Shown: positions 8,840-18,225, counted from the stretch's first letter. The stretch: DNA of 64,000 nucleotides from Polaribacter butkevichii (GCF_038024105.1 NZ_CP150661.1:1507001-1571000), one strand, 5' to 3'. The notes: generated by a model not told the origin, from the letters alone. Program-made: numbers and translations.

Positions 8840-8964
8840 AACACCTTGTATAAAAAATTGCTTAATTTAGCATAATCAAAGTTTATTGCATTTTTGTCTA
8901 CTCCTATTTTCCTGCGGAAAATAGCCGTCGACTTAAAACGCAACTTTCCATACAAAAATACGTT
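8840..8964 (+). repeat. attC-like site 11
   Basis: Arm CGCACAAC matches cassette start GTTGTGCG. Distal stem TATTTTCC with GGAAAATA; minus-strand loop GCA. Confidence 0.88.
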
Positions 8965-8983
8965 GTACCTAATACCCAAAAAA

Positions 8984-9427
8984 ATGAGAATATTGATTAT
9001 AATTTTAGCAATCTTAAGTTTGAGTGAAACTATACATTCTCAAAACAAATCTGAAAAGGAAAAAATTTTTGAATTTGAAAATGTTGAAATAACACCTCTA
9101 TTTGAAAAGTGCAAGCCTAAGAAGAAAGCTGAAAAGGAAAAAAAATGTGTAAAAAAAGAAATAATGAATTTCATCTATGAGAATTTTAGTCACTTACTTG
9201 TTGGTGAATTAGGTTTACCGGCTGGAAAATATGAATTAAATAGTAAATTTATAATTGGAAAGAATGGCGAAATTTTGAATATTGCAGTAAAGTCTGAAAA
9301 TTTAGAATTAAAAAAAGAAATGGAAACAGTTTTAAAGTTAATGCCGAAATTTAGTAGACCTGGAAAAGTTAATGGAATAGCAGTTTCGACTGAATATTCA
9401 CTGCCTTTTAAAATTTATGTTGAATAA
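8984..9427 (+). CDS. Secreted TonB C-terminal-like domain protein
   Basis: 147 residues from ATG 8984, chosen because the open frame upstream to 8894 would translate attC sequence. A signal peptide ends near residue 20 (TIHSQ). Residues about 60-147 resemble the TonB C-terminal fold of Bacteroidota energy-transducer-like proteins: GKYELNSKFIIGKNGEI, then KLMPKFSRPGKVNGIAV and a terminal beta strand. There is no proline-rich spanner or N-terminal anchor, so it is a free periplasmic domain rather than a full TonB. Arms GTTGTACCTA and TAGGTACAAC match over ten bases. Confidence 0.72.
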   Translation: MRILIIILAILSLSETIHSQNKSEKEKIFEFENVEITPLFEKCKPKKKAEKEKKCVKKEIMNFIYENFSHLLVGELGLPAGKYELNSKFIIGKNGEILNIAVKSENLELKKEMETVLKLMPKFSRPGKVNGIAVSTEYSLPFKIYVE

Positions 9428-9441
9428 TAAGTACTAGGTAC

Positions 9442-9566
9442 AACACCGTATAAACTTTATTGCTAGTTTTGGCTCACTTGGGAAATTCCTTCGGAATTTC
9501 GCCGTTCGTGTTTTATTTAGTAAATTCAGTGCCTAAACCACGCAACAAAGCTTATACAACAACGTT
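9442..9566 (+). repeat. attC-like site 12
   Basis: Arm TAGGTACAAC matches start GTTGTACCTA. Inner stem GTATAAACTTTATTGC with GCAACAAAGCTTATAC shows A-C mismatches on this strand that are T-G wobbles on the other. Distal minus-strand loop GAA. Confidence 0.9.
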
Positions 9567-10016
9567 GCCAAAAATTGCCCAAAACCAAGCAAAACGTTGG
9601 AAAAAAAACAATAAAATTGCTGAATTTTAAAATGTTAGATACTGTCTCAAGATTGAAAATTTAGTTTTTAATAAAGATTTAAAGAGTTTGAGAATATTTA
9701 GATTCTTAAAATAAAGTTTGTGGAATATTCTCTCAAACTCAAAATTTGAAAAGGCGGAAAAATCTCGTTTTTTAAAAATAAAAGAAACCACTCAAATGTT
9801 GAATTTCCAATTATTACAGAATGAAAATCTTTGTGGAATTTTCACTCAAACGCAAAATTTGAAAATTTGGAAAGATCTTGTAAATCAAAACATAAAAACC
9901 ACTCAAATGTTGAATTTCAAATATTGCGGAATTAAAAATATTGGCGGAATTATCACTCGAACGCTAAATCTCGAAAATAATAACCAAACTCGGAAAAACA
10001 AAAAACAACTTTAGGC
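9567..10016 (+). other. Non-coding cassette, family D, copy 4
   Basis: Starts GTTGCCAAAAATTGCCC. The motif is degraded to GATACTGTCTCAAGATTG, and the CACTCAAA/GCGGAATT units follow. A 98-codon open frame at 9718-10014 is an accident of the repeats: it translates them and its homologues in the other copies contain stops. Confidence 0.65.
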
Positions 10017-10143
10017 AACACCGTGTAAAAAAAATTGCTTAATTTTAGCTTAATTAAAGTTAGTCGCATTTCTATAAACTTCTATTTTCCTTCGGAAAAT
10101 AGCCGTTCATTTTAATCGCAACTTTTCATAACACAACAACGTT
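10017..10143 (+). repeat. attC-like site 13
   Basis: Arm AGGCAAC; distal stem TATTTTCC with GGAAAATA; minus-strand loop GAA. Confidence 0.85.
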
Positions 10144-10173
10144 GCCAACAATGCAAAACCGAAACTACCGAAA

Positions 10174-10815
10174 ATGAATAGATTTATAATAATAGTCTTA
10201 ATAATATTTTCTTTTTCAAGTTGTCAGAATTATGAAAGCGAGAAATATATTAAAATGGAAAATGAAGCAATTAATGATATAATTCTTGAAATGACACAAT
10301 TTGAGGAAATGAAAGAACTGAATGAATATGGAAATGAAAAACTCAAACTTTATATCTTATCAAAATTAGACACAACAACAGCTTGGACAATAAAACCAAC
10401 TGGATATGACATTGGTGCGAATGGAATTGATTATTCAAAAGAAAGAATTGAAAGAAACAAAAATAAATTTGAAGAAGATTTAAAACAGTATGAATTTGAG
10501 GAAAAAATTTTCATCGACTTAAAAAATGGAAAAATTAAAACTCGGAATTTGAATTATTCCTTTAAGAATGAAAATTTAAAGATTGAATTAATAAAAAAAG
10601 AGAAGATTGAAGCATTAGAAAACTTTGAGACTAAAAAAAATGAATTTGGTTATTTATTCATTTCAAGAATAGTTTTTAATAGAAATTTTACGAAAGGTTA
10701 TTTACATTTTGACTTTATTTGTGGAGTTGGTTGTGCTTGGGACAATAATATTGAAATTAAAAAAGTAAATGGAAAGTGGAAAATAACGGAATACTTTTCT
10801 GGAGGAATTGCCTGA
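10174..10815 (+). CDS. Hypothetical lipoprotein
   Basis: 213 residues; signal segment ends SFSSC (lipobox). The mature part is charged and largely helical in its first half, with a C-terminal GVGCAWDNNIEIKKVNGKWKI stretch like the end of small NTF2-like or DUF4348-type proteins. I do not assign a family. Sole gene of its cassette (arms GTTGCCAACA and TGTTGGCAAC). Confidence 0.7.
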   Translation: MNRFIIIVLIIFSFSSCQNYESEKYIKMENEAINDIILEMTQFEEMKELNEYGNEKLKLYILSKLDTTTAWTIKPTGYDIGANGIDYSKERIERNKNKFEEDLKQYEFEEKIFIDLKNGKIKTRNLNYSFKNENLKIELIKKEKIEALENFETKKNEFGYLFISRIVFNRNFTKGYLHFDFICGVGCAWDNNIEIKKVNGKWKITEYFSGGIA

Positions 10816-10832
10816 AAAAAAACACTGTTGGC

Positions 10833-10957
10833 AACACCGTATAAACTTTATTGCTGGTTTTAGCTCACTTGGGAAATTCCTCCGGAATTTCACCGTTCGT
10901 GTTTTATTTAGTAAATTCACTGCTTAAACAACGCAACAAAGCTTATACAACAACGTT
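10833..10957 (+). repeat. attC-like site 14
   Basis: Arm TGTTGGCAAC matches start GTTGCCAACA. Distal stem AAATTCC with GGAATTT; minus-strand loop GGA. Confidence 0.9.
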
Positions 10958-10994
10958 GGCATTCATTGACGAAAGTACTCAAAATGTAGAAATT

Positions 10995-11192
10995 ATGATT
11001 AAAAGAAATTTAGGCTTAATATTTGTTATAATGGCTATGAGTTTAAACATATTGAATTTTGGTTATATAAAAAAAAGTGTTGGATCATTTAATTTTTGGT
11101 TAACATTAGTTTCCGCACTTCTACTTATTGCTGCTTTGGTTAAAATATTTATTAGAGAAAAGAAGGAAAACAAAAAAACTAAATCTGACTAA
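10995..11192 (+). CDS. Small two-helix membrane protein
   Basis: 65 residues from ATG 10995. The frame is open upstream, but that part translates attC 14, so the inner start is used. Two hydrophobic helices (LGLIFVIMAMSLNIL and FWLTLVSALLLIAALV) are followed by a lysine-rich tail KKENKKTKSD. It lacks any family motif I know. Its cassette starts GTTGGCATT and ends AATGCCAAC. Confidence 0.6.
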   Translation: MIKRNLGLIFVIMAMSLNILNFGYIKKSVGSFNFWLTLVSALLLIAALVKIFIREKKENKKTKSD

Positions 11193-11424
11193 ATAATAAA
11201 TAAAATTATGTCGGAATTTTAGTTTGTTTGAGGAATCTTAAACTGAACTGAAAAGCAAAATCTATATTGAATTAGGAATTTAGCAAGAAACGGAATTACT
11301 CTCTCAATCGGAATTGAAAAAATTTGAGAAATAATAGGCTTACCGAATTCACTCAAACGCTGGAAAACAAAAAAACTGAATTAAGCCGAATAAGAATAAC
11401 TCGGAATAAAAACAACGAAATGCC
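11193..11424 (+). other. Non-coding tail of cassette 15
   Basis: 232 bases between the small membrane protein and the next attC. It carries ACTCTCTC and ACTCAAACGCTGG, motifs of the non-coding cassette families, so this cassette seems to join a short gene to part of a non-coding cassette. No further ORF is supported. Confidence 0.5.
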
Positions 11425-11550
11425 AACACCGTGTAGTAAAAATTGCTAAATTAGTTCTTAACTAAAAGCTGTTGCATTTTTGCTCACTTCAATTTTCCTG
11501 CGGAAAATAGCCGTTCACAAAAATCGCAACTTTCATTACACAAACACGTT
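11425..11550 (+). repeat. attC-like site 15
   Basis: Arm AAATGCCAAC matches start GTTGGCATT. Right end reads TTACACAAACACGTTGG, the uninterrupted form of the sequence targeted by IS110 element a. Minus-strand distal loop GCA. Confidence 0.9.
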
Positions 11551-11577
11551 GGCGGTAATTTAAAAAAACATACATAA

Positions 11578-13590
11578 TTGAAAAAAATTGATTTCCATAT
11601 TCACACCGTTCAATCTGTAAGCGACAGACATTTTGAATTTGACATAGAATCACTTCAGGAATATGTAAATCTTCTTAAAATTGATTGTATAGCTATTACT
11701 AATCATAATTTATTTGACAAAATCCAATTTGAAGAAATATGTAAAAAACTTGAAATTAAAGTTTTTCCTGGAATCGAAATTGATTTAGAAGGAGGTCATT
11801 TATTATTAATATCTGAAAATGATATTCTAGATGATTTTGCTTTAAAATGCCAAAAAGTAAAAGACCTTATTCCTACCAAAGACGATTCAATAAATTATGA
11901 GCAATTAATTGATATTTTTCCTAATCTCAAAGATTACCTTTTAATTCCTCACTATGATAAAAAGCCAAATATTAAACCAATCACCTTAGAAAAATTAGGA
12001 GATAACATCATTGCAGGAGAAGTAACTAGTTTAAGAAAATTTAAAACTTGCATAAAAGAAGCTGACAAACTTACACCTCTAATTTTTAGTGATTGTAGGT
12101 TTGTTGAAAATATGTCTTCATATCCAACAAGACAAACTTATGTTGATGTTGAAGAGACAACATTAAATGCTATAAAAGGTTGTTTATATGATAAAACTAA
12201 AGTCTTTCTTTCAGAAGAAGATGGAAATGACTTTTTTCAAGCGACTGATGATGGAATTATGTTGTCAACAAGTTTAAATGTAATCGTTGGAGGTCGTTCT
12301 TCTGGTAAAACATATACACTCGACAAGATTTGCGAAAATTTTGATAACGTAAAATATTTAAGACAATTTTCTTTACTACAAAATGACAAAGAGAATTTCA
12401 AAAAATTAGTAACAACAAGACACAGTTTAGTTACGGAAAATTATCTCAAAGAATTTAAAGATGTTGTTTTAGACGTAAATGAAATAGATTTAAAATCAAA
12501 TGAAATTTCGCTCGACAAATATTTAATTTCTCTAAAAAAATATGCTTCTGAAACTAATAATTTAGATACATTTTCAAAATGCAAATTGTATAATGAAACT
12601 AAATTCACACTTGATAGTTTAGAAAATCTTAAAAAGTTAATATCTGCTACAGAAACTTTACTTGAAACCAACGAGTATAAAGATATAGTAAATAAGCACG
12701 CAACAGATAATAGTTTAAAGAATTTAGCTATTGAACTAATTCAAAAGTACAATGAACTTTATGAGCAAAATCTAAAAAAAGATTGGACAAATAATTTAAT
12801 AGAATCGATAAAAGATAGTTTAAAATTTCGCTCAACAACAACATCAATTGAGGAAGTAGATTTTTCAAAAATTCAATCAGAGAAAATTAAAGTTCAAAAG
12901 TTTATTAAGTTGGTTAAAAATGTCCAATCAGAAAAAATTATTGATAGTAAAGAAATACGAGGTTTTAAAGTTTTAGCAAAAACGAAAAAATATACAGGAG
13001 CTGGACAATTAAAAAAGAAAAGCAAAACCAATTTACGTTTTAGTGATGCGTTCAATAATTACGAAAATCCATATAAATTTTTAATTTCTCTTCAAAACGT
13101 AGGAATCGAAGAAACTGAATTCTATAAATATTTTGTAGATATCGATTACAGAACATTAAATAAACACGGCTATGAAGTTTCAGGTGGAGAACGTTCTGAA
13201 TTTAATTTACTTCACGAAATAAGTGACGCATTAAAGCACGATTTGTTATTGATTGACGAGCCAGAATCTTCTTTTGATAATATTTTTCTTAAAAGCGAAG
13301 TAAACGAATTAATTAAAGAAATATCAAAGGAAATCCCAGTAATTGTTGTTACTCACAATAGTACTATCGGAGCATCAATAAATCCTAATCACCTTGTATT
13401 TACGCAAAAAACTGTTAATGCAGGAAATGTAGATTACAAAGTGTTTTTTGGTCATCCAACTAGCAAAATATTAAAAAGTGTTGGTGGAGAAACAATTAAA
13501 AACTTAGATGTACTTCTAAACTGTTTAGAAGCAGGAGAAGATGCCTATAACCAAAGAAATATAACGAATTATGAAATTCTTAAAGATTAA
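11578..13590 (+). CDS. PHP-domain/ABC-type ATPase fusion, putative defence protein
   Basis: 670 residues from TTG 11578, which is 30 bases into the cassette. Residues 1-200 form a PHP phosphoesterase domain with H7 and H9 (FHIHT), H43 (ITNHN), E67 and D69 (GIEID) and H125 as likely metal ligands. Walker A is GGRSSGKT at 238-245; a helical, probably coiled insert fills about 260-510; then the signature VSGGE and Walker B LLLIDEPESS, followed by a VVTHNS switch, at about 535-595. Such PHP-ATPase proteins (TrlF-like) occur in restriction and anti-phage settings. The nuclease activity, and the role with the overlapping 98-residue gene, are inferred. Confidence 0.82.
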   Translation: MKKIDFHIHTVQSVSDRHFEFDIESLQEYVNLLKIDCIAITNHNLFDKIQFEEICKKLEIKVFPGIEIDLEGGHLLLISENDILDDFALKCQKVKDLIPTKDDSINYEQLIDIFPNLKDYLLIPHYDKKPNIKPITLEKLGDNIIAGEVTSLRKFKTCIKEADKLTPLIFSDCRFVENMSSYPTRQTYVDVEETTLNAIKGCLYDKTKVFLSEEDGNDFFQATDDGIMLSTSLNVIVGGRSSGKTYTLDKICENFDNVKYLRQFSLLQNDKENFKKLVTTRHSLVTENYLKEFKDVVLDVNEIDLKSNEISLDKYLISLKKYASETNNLDTFSKCKLYNETKFTLDSLENLKKLISATETLLETNEYKDIVNKHATDNSLKNLAIELIQKYNELYEQNLKKDWTNNLIESIKDSLKFRSTTTSIEEVDFSKIQSEKIKVQKFIKLVKNVQSEKIIDSKEIRGFKVLAKTKKYTGAGQLKKKSKTNLRFSDAFNNYENPYKFLISLQNVGIEETEFYKYFVDIDYRTLNKHGYEVSGGERSEFNLLHEISDALKHDLLLIDEPESSFDNIFLKSEVNELIKEISKEIPVIVVTHNSTIGASINPNHLVFTQKTVNAGNVDYKVFFGHPTSKILKSVGGETIKNLDVLLNCLEAGEDAYNQRNITNYEILKD

Positions 13591-13867
13591 TAATAACCAA
13601 GCCTTTTTTCTAAAAGATAAAGCGGAACCGGAAACTTGGACTGAAATTGACAAAATTGAGAAAGAAGATTTAATGAAACTTCTAGATTTCGCAATTGAAG
13701 AGGATTTTGAAATGGACGTTTATGATGAAAATAATTTGGCGAATAAAGCGCATCAAATAATCTACAAAGGTATTTATGAAAAGCTGAATACGTTCTTAAA
13801 TAATAAAGACCGTTTTAAAGACGAAACAGAAGCAATTTATAAAGAAGCTTTGGAAAAATATCAATAA
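13571..13867 (+). CDS. Small acidic partner of the PHP-ATPase
   Basis: 98 residues, starting 20 bases inside the PHP-ATPase gene, so the two are translationally coupled. It has no membrane segment and is acidic with a helical C-terminal half. I know no family for it. The overlap and shared cassette (arms GTTGGCGGTA and TACCGCCAAC) suggest a partner or inhibitor of the PHP-ATPase. Confidence 0.72.
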   Translation: MKFLKINNNQAFFLKDKAEPETWTEIDKIEKEDLMKLLDFAIEEDFEMDVYDENNLANKAHQIIYKGIYEKLNTFLNNKDRFKDETEAIYKEALEKYQ

Positions 13868-13879
13868 AAAACTACCGCC

Positions 13880-14003
13880 AACACCGTGTATAATTCATTG
13901 CTAGTTATAGCCTACTTACGAAAGTCCTCGCGGACTTTCTATCTGTGATTTATTTGCTAACTTTAGTGCTTAAACACGCAACGAAATCATACACTAGACC
14001 GTT
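13880..14003 (+). repeat. attC-like site 16
   Basis: Arm TACCGCCAAC matches start GTTGGCGGTA over ten bases. Distal stem AAAGTCC with GGACTTT; minus-strand loop GCGA (GNRA). Right end reads ACACTAGACCGTTG. Confidence 0.9.
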
Positions 14004-14040
14004 GTGTGTAAGCTGAAAAAAATCCGTCAAATTAACAAAA

Positions 14041-14631
14041 ATGGGAATATTTGATTTTATAAAAGGAAAAGAAAAAACTAAATCGGTAAAAACCGAAAAA
14101 CCTTTGCCTGAACAAAAACTATTCTCTGAAAAATGTTTAGAAATCATAATTCCTACATTTGAAAAGTTTGGATTTGAAAAGCACAGAATTGAAATTGAAA
14201 AATATTCTTCAACAATAATTTATCAGAAGAATAAACAATACCTGAAAATAACGAGTACAACTTATCCAAGAGATTATCCTCATTGCTACAATATTGTATT
14301 CGGAGAAGGAGACAGCGAAGATTTTTATGAATATGATTGGAATTCTATCGCTTTATGGAAGTTTAAACAAAAAATTGATCCAAAATTAAAAGCTTCTGAA
14401 TATAGTTTTCCAAGTGAAAAAGGAATTAATCCAAGTTTAGAAAATGCTAATAATGAATTGCTTGAATTTGGAATTACCTTTTTAAATGGAAACTTAAATT
14501 TATTCTATGAAATTAGAAAAGAACAAAGTCAAAAAAGGGAATCTTACAAAATACATTCGTCAGATAAAAAGGGAAATTATAAAACAACAAACGAATTGAA
14601 AAGTTTGGAAAAAAAGGAAAAATATAGTTGA
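14041..14631 (+). CDS. Hypothetical cytoplasmic protein
   Basis: 196 residues, no signal peptide or membrane segment. It starts MGIFDFIKGKEK, an N-terminus common in small Bacteroidota effector- or immunity-like proteins, but I do not recognise the domain. The central part (YPRDYPHCYNIVFGEGDSEDFYEYDWNS split by short loops) is aromatic and acidic; the C-terminus is lysine-rich and likely disordered. Arms GTTGTGTGTA and TACACACAAC. Confidence 0.7.
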   Translation: MGIFDFIKGKEKTKSVKTEKPLPEQKLFSEKCLEIIIPTFEKFGFEKHRIEIEKYSSTIIYQKNKQYLKITSTTYPRDYPHCYNIVFGEGDSEDFYEYDWNSIALWKFKQKIDPKLKASEYSFPSEKGINPSLENANNELLEFGITFLNGNLNLFYEIRKEQSQKRESYKIHSSDKKGNYKTTNELKSLEKKEKYS

Positions 14632-14648
14632 ATAAAAAGCCTACACAC

Positions 14649-14774
14649 AACACCTTGTATAAAAAATTGCTACATTTGGTTTAAACTAAAACTTGTTGCT
14701 CTTTTGCAAACTTCTGAATTTCCTCCGGAAATTCCTCGTTCACAAAATCGCAACTTTCCATACAAAACAACGTT
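14649..14774 (+). repeat. attC-like site 17
   Basis: Arm TACACACAAC matches start GTTGTGTGTA. Distal stem GAATTTCC with GGAAATTC; minus-strand loop GGA. Confidence 0.9.
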
Positions 14775-15269
14775 GTAAAAAACTACTGAATCGCGCCAGA
14801 AACAAATAATTTATTTTAAATTAACTTTTGGCTTTTAAGTTTGAAAACCTAAATGTTGGAGAATAAATTTTCAGAAATATGGAACACTTTCTCGCGAGTG
14901 AAAATTTCTCTAAATTGGAAAGTTTGAGAAATTTAATAAAAAAGTTTTACTCAAACGCTTGAGAACCCAAATTGCGGAATTCTTACTCAACCTCTGAATT
15001 TATAAAGTTTGAGGAATTCAGCAAAACACTAAAAAAAGGTCTTGCAAAATTGGAGAATTTTAGTAATTAAAAAATAATTTACTCAAACTCTGAAAACCAA
15101 AATTGCGGAAAAAAATAAAAATGCTGGAATTCTTACTCAAACGATAAATTTGGAAATTTAGTAAAACACCAAAAATCAGAATTGCTGAATTAATTCTGAA
15201 AAAATAAAAAATTGAATTATTAGAAGCTGAAAAAAACAAAACTATGGAAAAATTAAATACGCATTTTAC
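14775..15269 (+). other. Non-coding cassette, family A, copy 2
   Basis: Nearly the same sequence as 698-1193, including CACTTTCTCGCGAGTG and the ACTCAAAC units. No supported ORF. Confidence 0.7.
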
Positions 15270-15395
15270 AACAACTTGTATAAAAAATTGCTACTTTTAG
15301 CTTAAACAAAGGCTGTTGCATTTTTGTAAACTTCTGAATTTCCGTTGGAAATTCCTCGTTCACAAAAATCGCAACTTTCCATACAAAAATACGTT
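15270..15395 (+). repeat. attC-like site 18
   Basis: Arm TTTTACAAC matches start GTTGTAAAA. Distal stem GAATTTCC with GGAAATTC; minus-strand loop AAC. Confidence 0.85.
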
Positions 15396-15440
15396 GCCAA
15401 ACATTTAAACGAAAATAGATAATAAATACACAAATTGAAT

Positions 15441-16163
15441 ATGAAAAAAACACCTTTAATTGCTATAATTATATTAATGAATAATATTTTGTTTGCACAA
15501 GAGACAAAAGATTTCACCTATCTTTTTTCAGGAGAGAAAATTTATTCAAATAATGTGAAGTATGTAACTAAAAATTTCTCAAAATCTTATTTTTTAGTCT
15601 CCGATAGAGAAATAGCTAATTCGGATGTAAAATTTTACAAAAATAGTGAAGGCTTTTTTGCAAATACAATGAACTTGGATTTTATTGAAAGAGTAGGATT
15701 TGCCAAAAGAGTCGTTAGGGGAAACATTAATTTATTCAAAGAAGAGTCAGTTTCAAATACAATGATGATGGGACCAAATGGAATGATGGGAAGTATGGGA
15801 CCAAACCATTTTGTTGATTATTATTATAACATTAATGAATTTGACGACCTAAAAAAAGCAAATTATAAAAATCTAAAAATAGATTTAATTAGTAATCAAA
15901 ATAGTATGTTTCATTTGCAAAAGTTTAAATCTGTTAATCAAAGGAAAACAATTTTATATATTGTTGGTGGAATTATTATGACTGCAGGAGTAGCCACACT
16001 TATAAATAAAACCAGTAATATACCACAAGGAGAAGAAACTCCAAACGTAACAGGAAGTGCTGTTATTATTGGAATTGGATTTGGAACCCTTGTAACTAAT
16101 TACTTAACAACTCGAAATAGACACAAGCATATTAAAAATGCAATTGAAGAATTTAATAAATAA
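15441..16163 (+). CDS. Secreted or membrane hypothetical protein
   Basis: 240 residues from ATG 15441. Signal peptide ends near LFAQ. The middle contains a methionine/glycine-rich stretch (MMMGPNGMMGSMGP). Two hydrophobic segments near residues 175-190 and 205-220 flank a polar loop, and the C-terminus is basic. No known family. It is followed after 5 bases by the small gene at 16169, in the same cassette. Confidence 0.7.
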   Translation: MKKTPLIAIIILMNNILFAQETKDFTYLFSGEKIYSNNVKYVTKNFSKSYFLVSDREIANSDVKFYKNSEGFFANTMNLDFIERVGFAKRVVRGNINLFKEESVSNTMMMGPNGMMGSMGPNHFVDYYYNINEFDDLKKANYKNLKIDLISNQNSMFHLQKFKSVNQRKTILYIVGGIIMTAGVATLINKTSNIPQGEETPNVTGSAVIIGIGFGTLVTNYLTTRNRHKHIKNAIEEFNK

Positions 16164-16168
16164 AAAAA

Positions 16169-16333
16169 ATGAAGAATCAAAAATTTAAAAACAGGAATTT
16201 TATATATGCTCTTTTTTTAGGGTTTACATTAGTAATAATTTCTTGTACACCAGAAGAAGAAGAATGTGAAACTAAAACAGTTTGCTATCCAGGAGGTGGC
16301 TGCATAGAAACACCTGTTGGAAATTGTTTTTAA
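16169..16333 (+). CDS. Tiny cysteine-containing lipoprotein
   Basis: 54 residues, MKNQKFKNRNF to a lipobox-like VIISC, then an acidic EEEE stretch and CYPGGGC. It starts 5 bases after the preceding stop. After lipidation of the first Cys, four more cysteines remain in a peptide under 30 residues, which could form disulfides in the periplasm. Probably co-transcribed with the 240-residue protein before it. Confidence 0.6.
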   Translation: MKNQKFKNRNFIYALFLGFTLVIISCTPEEEECETKTVCYPGGGCIETPVGNCF

Positions 16334-16384
16334 AATTATGAATTCAAATACAAGATAAATATTGAATTACAAAAAACGTTTGCC

Positions 16385-16510
16385 AACACCGTGTAGTAAA
16401 AATTGCTAAATTAGTGCTTTAACAAAGTTAGTTGCTTTTTTGCATACTTTGATTTTCCTTCGGAAAATCTTCGCACACAAAAGTCGCAACTTTTATTACA
16501 CATACACGTT
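16385..16510 (+). repeat. attC-like site 19
   Basis: Arm GTTTGCCAAC against start GTTGCCAAAC matches in nine of ten positions. Distal stem GATTTTCC with GGAAAATC; minus-strand loop GAA. Confidence 0.85.
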
Positions 16511-16539
16511 GTAGCCAATTAAAAAATAGAACCCAAGAA

Positions 16540-17091
16540 ATGAAGAAAATATTATTATTAATAATTCTGTTAGCTGGAATGAGTAGTTTTTCTCAAAAAA
16601 ATGAAAAATTTAAATCAGGAGTTAAAATCATTGAAAATGAAAAAATAAAAGAATATAAAAAACCAAAATCGATTTTATTTATTTTCAAAGGTCATACCCA
16701 TTCAATTAATTACTTTCTTGACCTTAAAAAGAGAATCCGTAAAGATTTTAAGAAAAAAATGAAAAAGAAATTTAGGAACTTCAAAATAAATTTTAACTAC
16801 GAATTGAATGCTAAAAAATCTTTTGAGTCTGATTTGAAAAATATTCCTTCAAAAAAATACGATAAGAACGACTTTGAATCTATATGTTATATTTCTTTAT
16901 CTGACTTTAAAGGTTGGGACAATGAATTAATTGAAAAAAGAAAACAGAATTACAACTTAAATATTAAATTAAAAACTACTAATTCAGATCCTTTAATAAC
17001 ATTAAAACTTAACGTAAATAGTTATTATACAATACTTACAGAAAACAGGAATTCAAGTAAATTGATTTATAAAACAATAATGGAAAATTAA
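16540..17091 (+). CDS. Hypothetical secreted protein
   Basis: 183 residues; signal peptide ends near SSFSQ. The mature protein is very lysine-rich (KKRIRKDFKKKMKKKFRNFK). No known domain. Short beta-strand segments follow. Sole gene of its cassette (arms GTTGTAGCCA and TGGCTACAAC). Confidence 0.68.
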   Translation: MKKILLLIILLAGMSSFSQKNEKFKSGVKIIENEKIKEYKKPKSILFIFKGHTHSINYFLDLKKRIRKDFKKKMKKKFRNFKINFNYELNAKKSFESDLKNIPSKKYDKNDFESICYISLSDFKGWDNELIEKRKQNYNLNIKLKTTNSDPLITLKLNVNSYYTILTENRNSSKLIYKTIMEN

Positions 17092-17103
17092 AAAACTGGC
17101 TAC

Positions 17104-17229
17104 AACACCGTATAAAAAAAATTGCTAAATTAGTTCTTAAATAAAGGCAGTTGCATTTTTGTCAACTTCTGAATTTCCTTCGGAAATTCCTCGCTGACAA
17201 AACCGCAACTTTCCTTATACAACAACGTT
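17104..17229 (+). repeat. attC-like site 20
   Basis: Arm TGGCTACAAC matches start GTTGTAGCCA. Distal stem GAATTTCC with GGAAATTC; minus-strand loop GAA. Confidence 0.9.
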
Positions 17230-17258
17230 AGCTGTAATTAAAAAAAACACCGAGAATA

Positions 17259-18050
17259 TTGAAAATAATCAAAGCTATATTATTAACTGCATTACTTTTA
17301 GCAATAGGAATTATACTTGAACTTAGTCTTATCGGACTTGACGAATACACTAACTTAATTGAAAAAGGAACTGAACAACATATCATTGGTATTGCTTATA
17401 TTTTAATGTGGATTTCTTTCATAATTGTTGCTTACTTTTTTTGGAGACCTAGACCGAATTTAAAATCAGAGTTAAATATTAAACAATTGGATTTCACTTT
17501 AATTCCATATTTATTGATAATAATAATTGGACTTGGATTCGCAACACAACCGATAATTGATTTTAATAGAATTATAGATTTTTATCTGAATTCAGAGACA
17601 AAACCACATTATAAATTTTCTGGATTTAGTACATATTTTATATATTTTAGAATTTCAAGTATCCTAATTGCTCCTGTTTTTGAAGAATTATTTTTTAGAA
17701 GATTTCTGTTTTCAAAACTTCTTGAAAAAAATAAGGTTTGGATAGCTATTTTAATTTCGAGTTTATGCTTTTCAGCTATTCATTATCCAACCCCAAATAA
17801 TTTAATTCCAACCTTTATCTATGGTGTAATTGCTTGCATAATCTATATGAAAACAAAGAATATTGTTTACCTCATAATTATTCATTTTTTAAATAACTTA
17901 TGTTCTATGCTATATTCAATTTTTGGCGACCCATTTTTTGATTGGATCTATGGACTAAACTATGATTTTATGTATTGGGCTTTGTTTGTATTTGGAATAT
18001 TAACAACTATTTTAGGAGTAAAAAAAATAACTACAGCTAACACCGTATAA
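17259..18050 (+). CDS. CPBP-family intramembrane metalloprotease
   Basis: 263 residues from TTG 17259. Seven or eight hydrophobic segments. The CPBP (Abi/Rce1-like) motifs are in order: FEELFFRR (EExxxR) at about 142-149, FSAIHYP (H motif) at about 170, and HFLNNL (HxxxN) near 208. Such proteases cleave or process membrane substrates and are often found beside peptides or regulators. The last codons (ANTV) and stop TAA are supplied by the attC site. Arms GTTAGCTGTA and TACAGCTAAC. Confidence 0.88.
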   Translation: MKIIKAILLTALLLAIGIILELSLIGLDEYTNLIEKGTEQHIIGIAYILMWISFIIVAYFFWRPRPNLKSELNIKQLDFTLIPYLLIIIIGLGFATQPIIDFNRIIDFYLNSETKPHYKFSGFSTYFIYFRISSILIAPVFEELFFRRFLFSKLLEKNKVWIAILISSLCFSAIHYPTPNNLIPTFIYGVIACIIYMKTKNIVYLIIIHFLNNLCSMLYSIFGDPFFDWIYGLNYDFMYWALFVFGILTTILGVKKITTANTV

Positions 18051-18163
18051 AAAAAATTGCTAGTTTTAGCTAAACCAAAGTGAGTTGCTCGTTTGCTAGC
18101 TTCTGATTTTCCTTCGGAAAATCCTCGCACACAAACACGCAACTTTCCTTATACATAAACGTT
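18040..18163 (+). repeat. attC-like site 21
   Basis: Arm TACAGCTAAC matches start GTTAGCTGTA. Distal stem GATTTTCC with GGAAAATC; minus-strand loop GAA. Overlaps the end of the CPBP protease gene. Confidence 0.9.
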
Positions 18164-18225
18164 GTACGTAAGCTAGAATTACCAACAAAAATTTAGTTAA
18201 AATTTAAGTTTTCAGATATTTAAAA

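Noticed and set aside
9718-10014. 98-codon open frame in a non-coding cassette
   Set aside because: It translates the degenerate ACTCAAAC/GCGGAATT repeats, has no start context, and the matching regions of sister cassettes contain stops.
10702-10920. Minus-strand open frames across attC sites
   Set aside because: They arise because the palindromes lack stops in some frames. No protein family fits and every cassette with such a frame has a better + strand gene or none.
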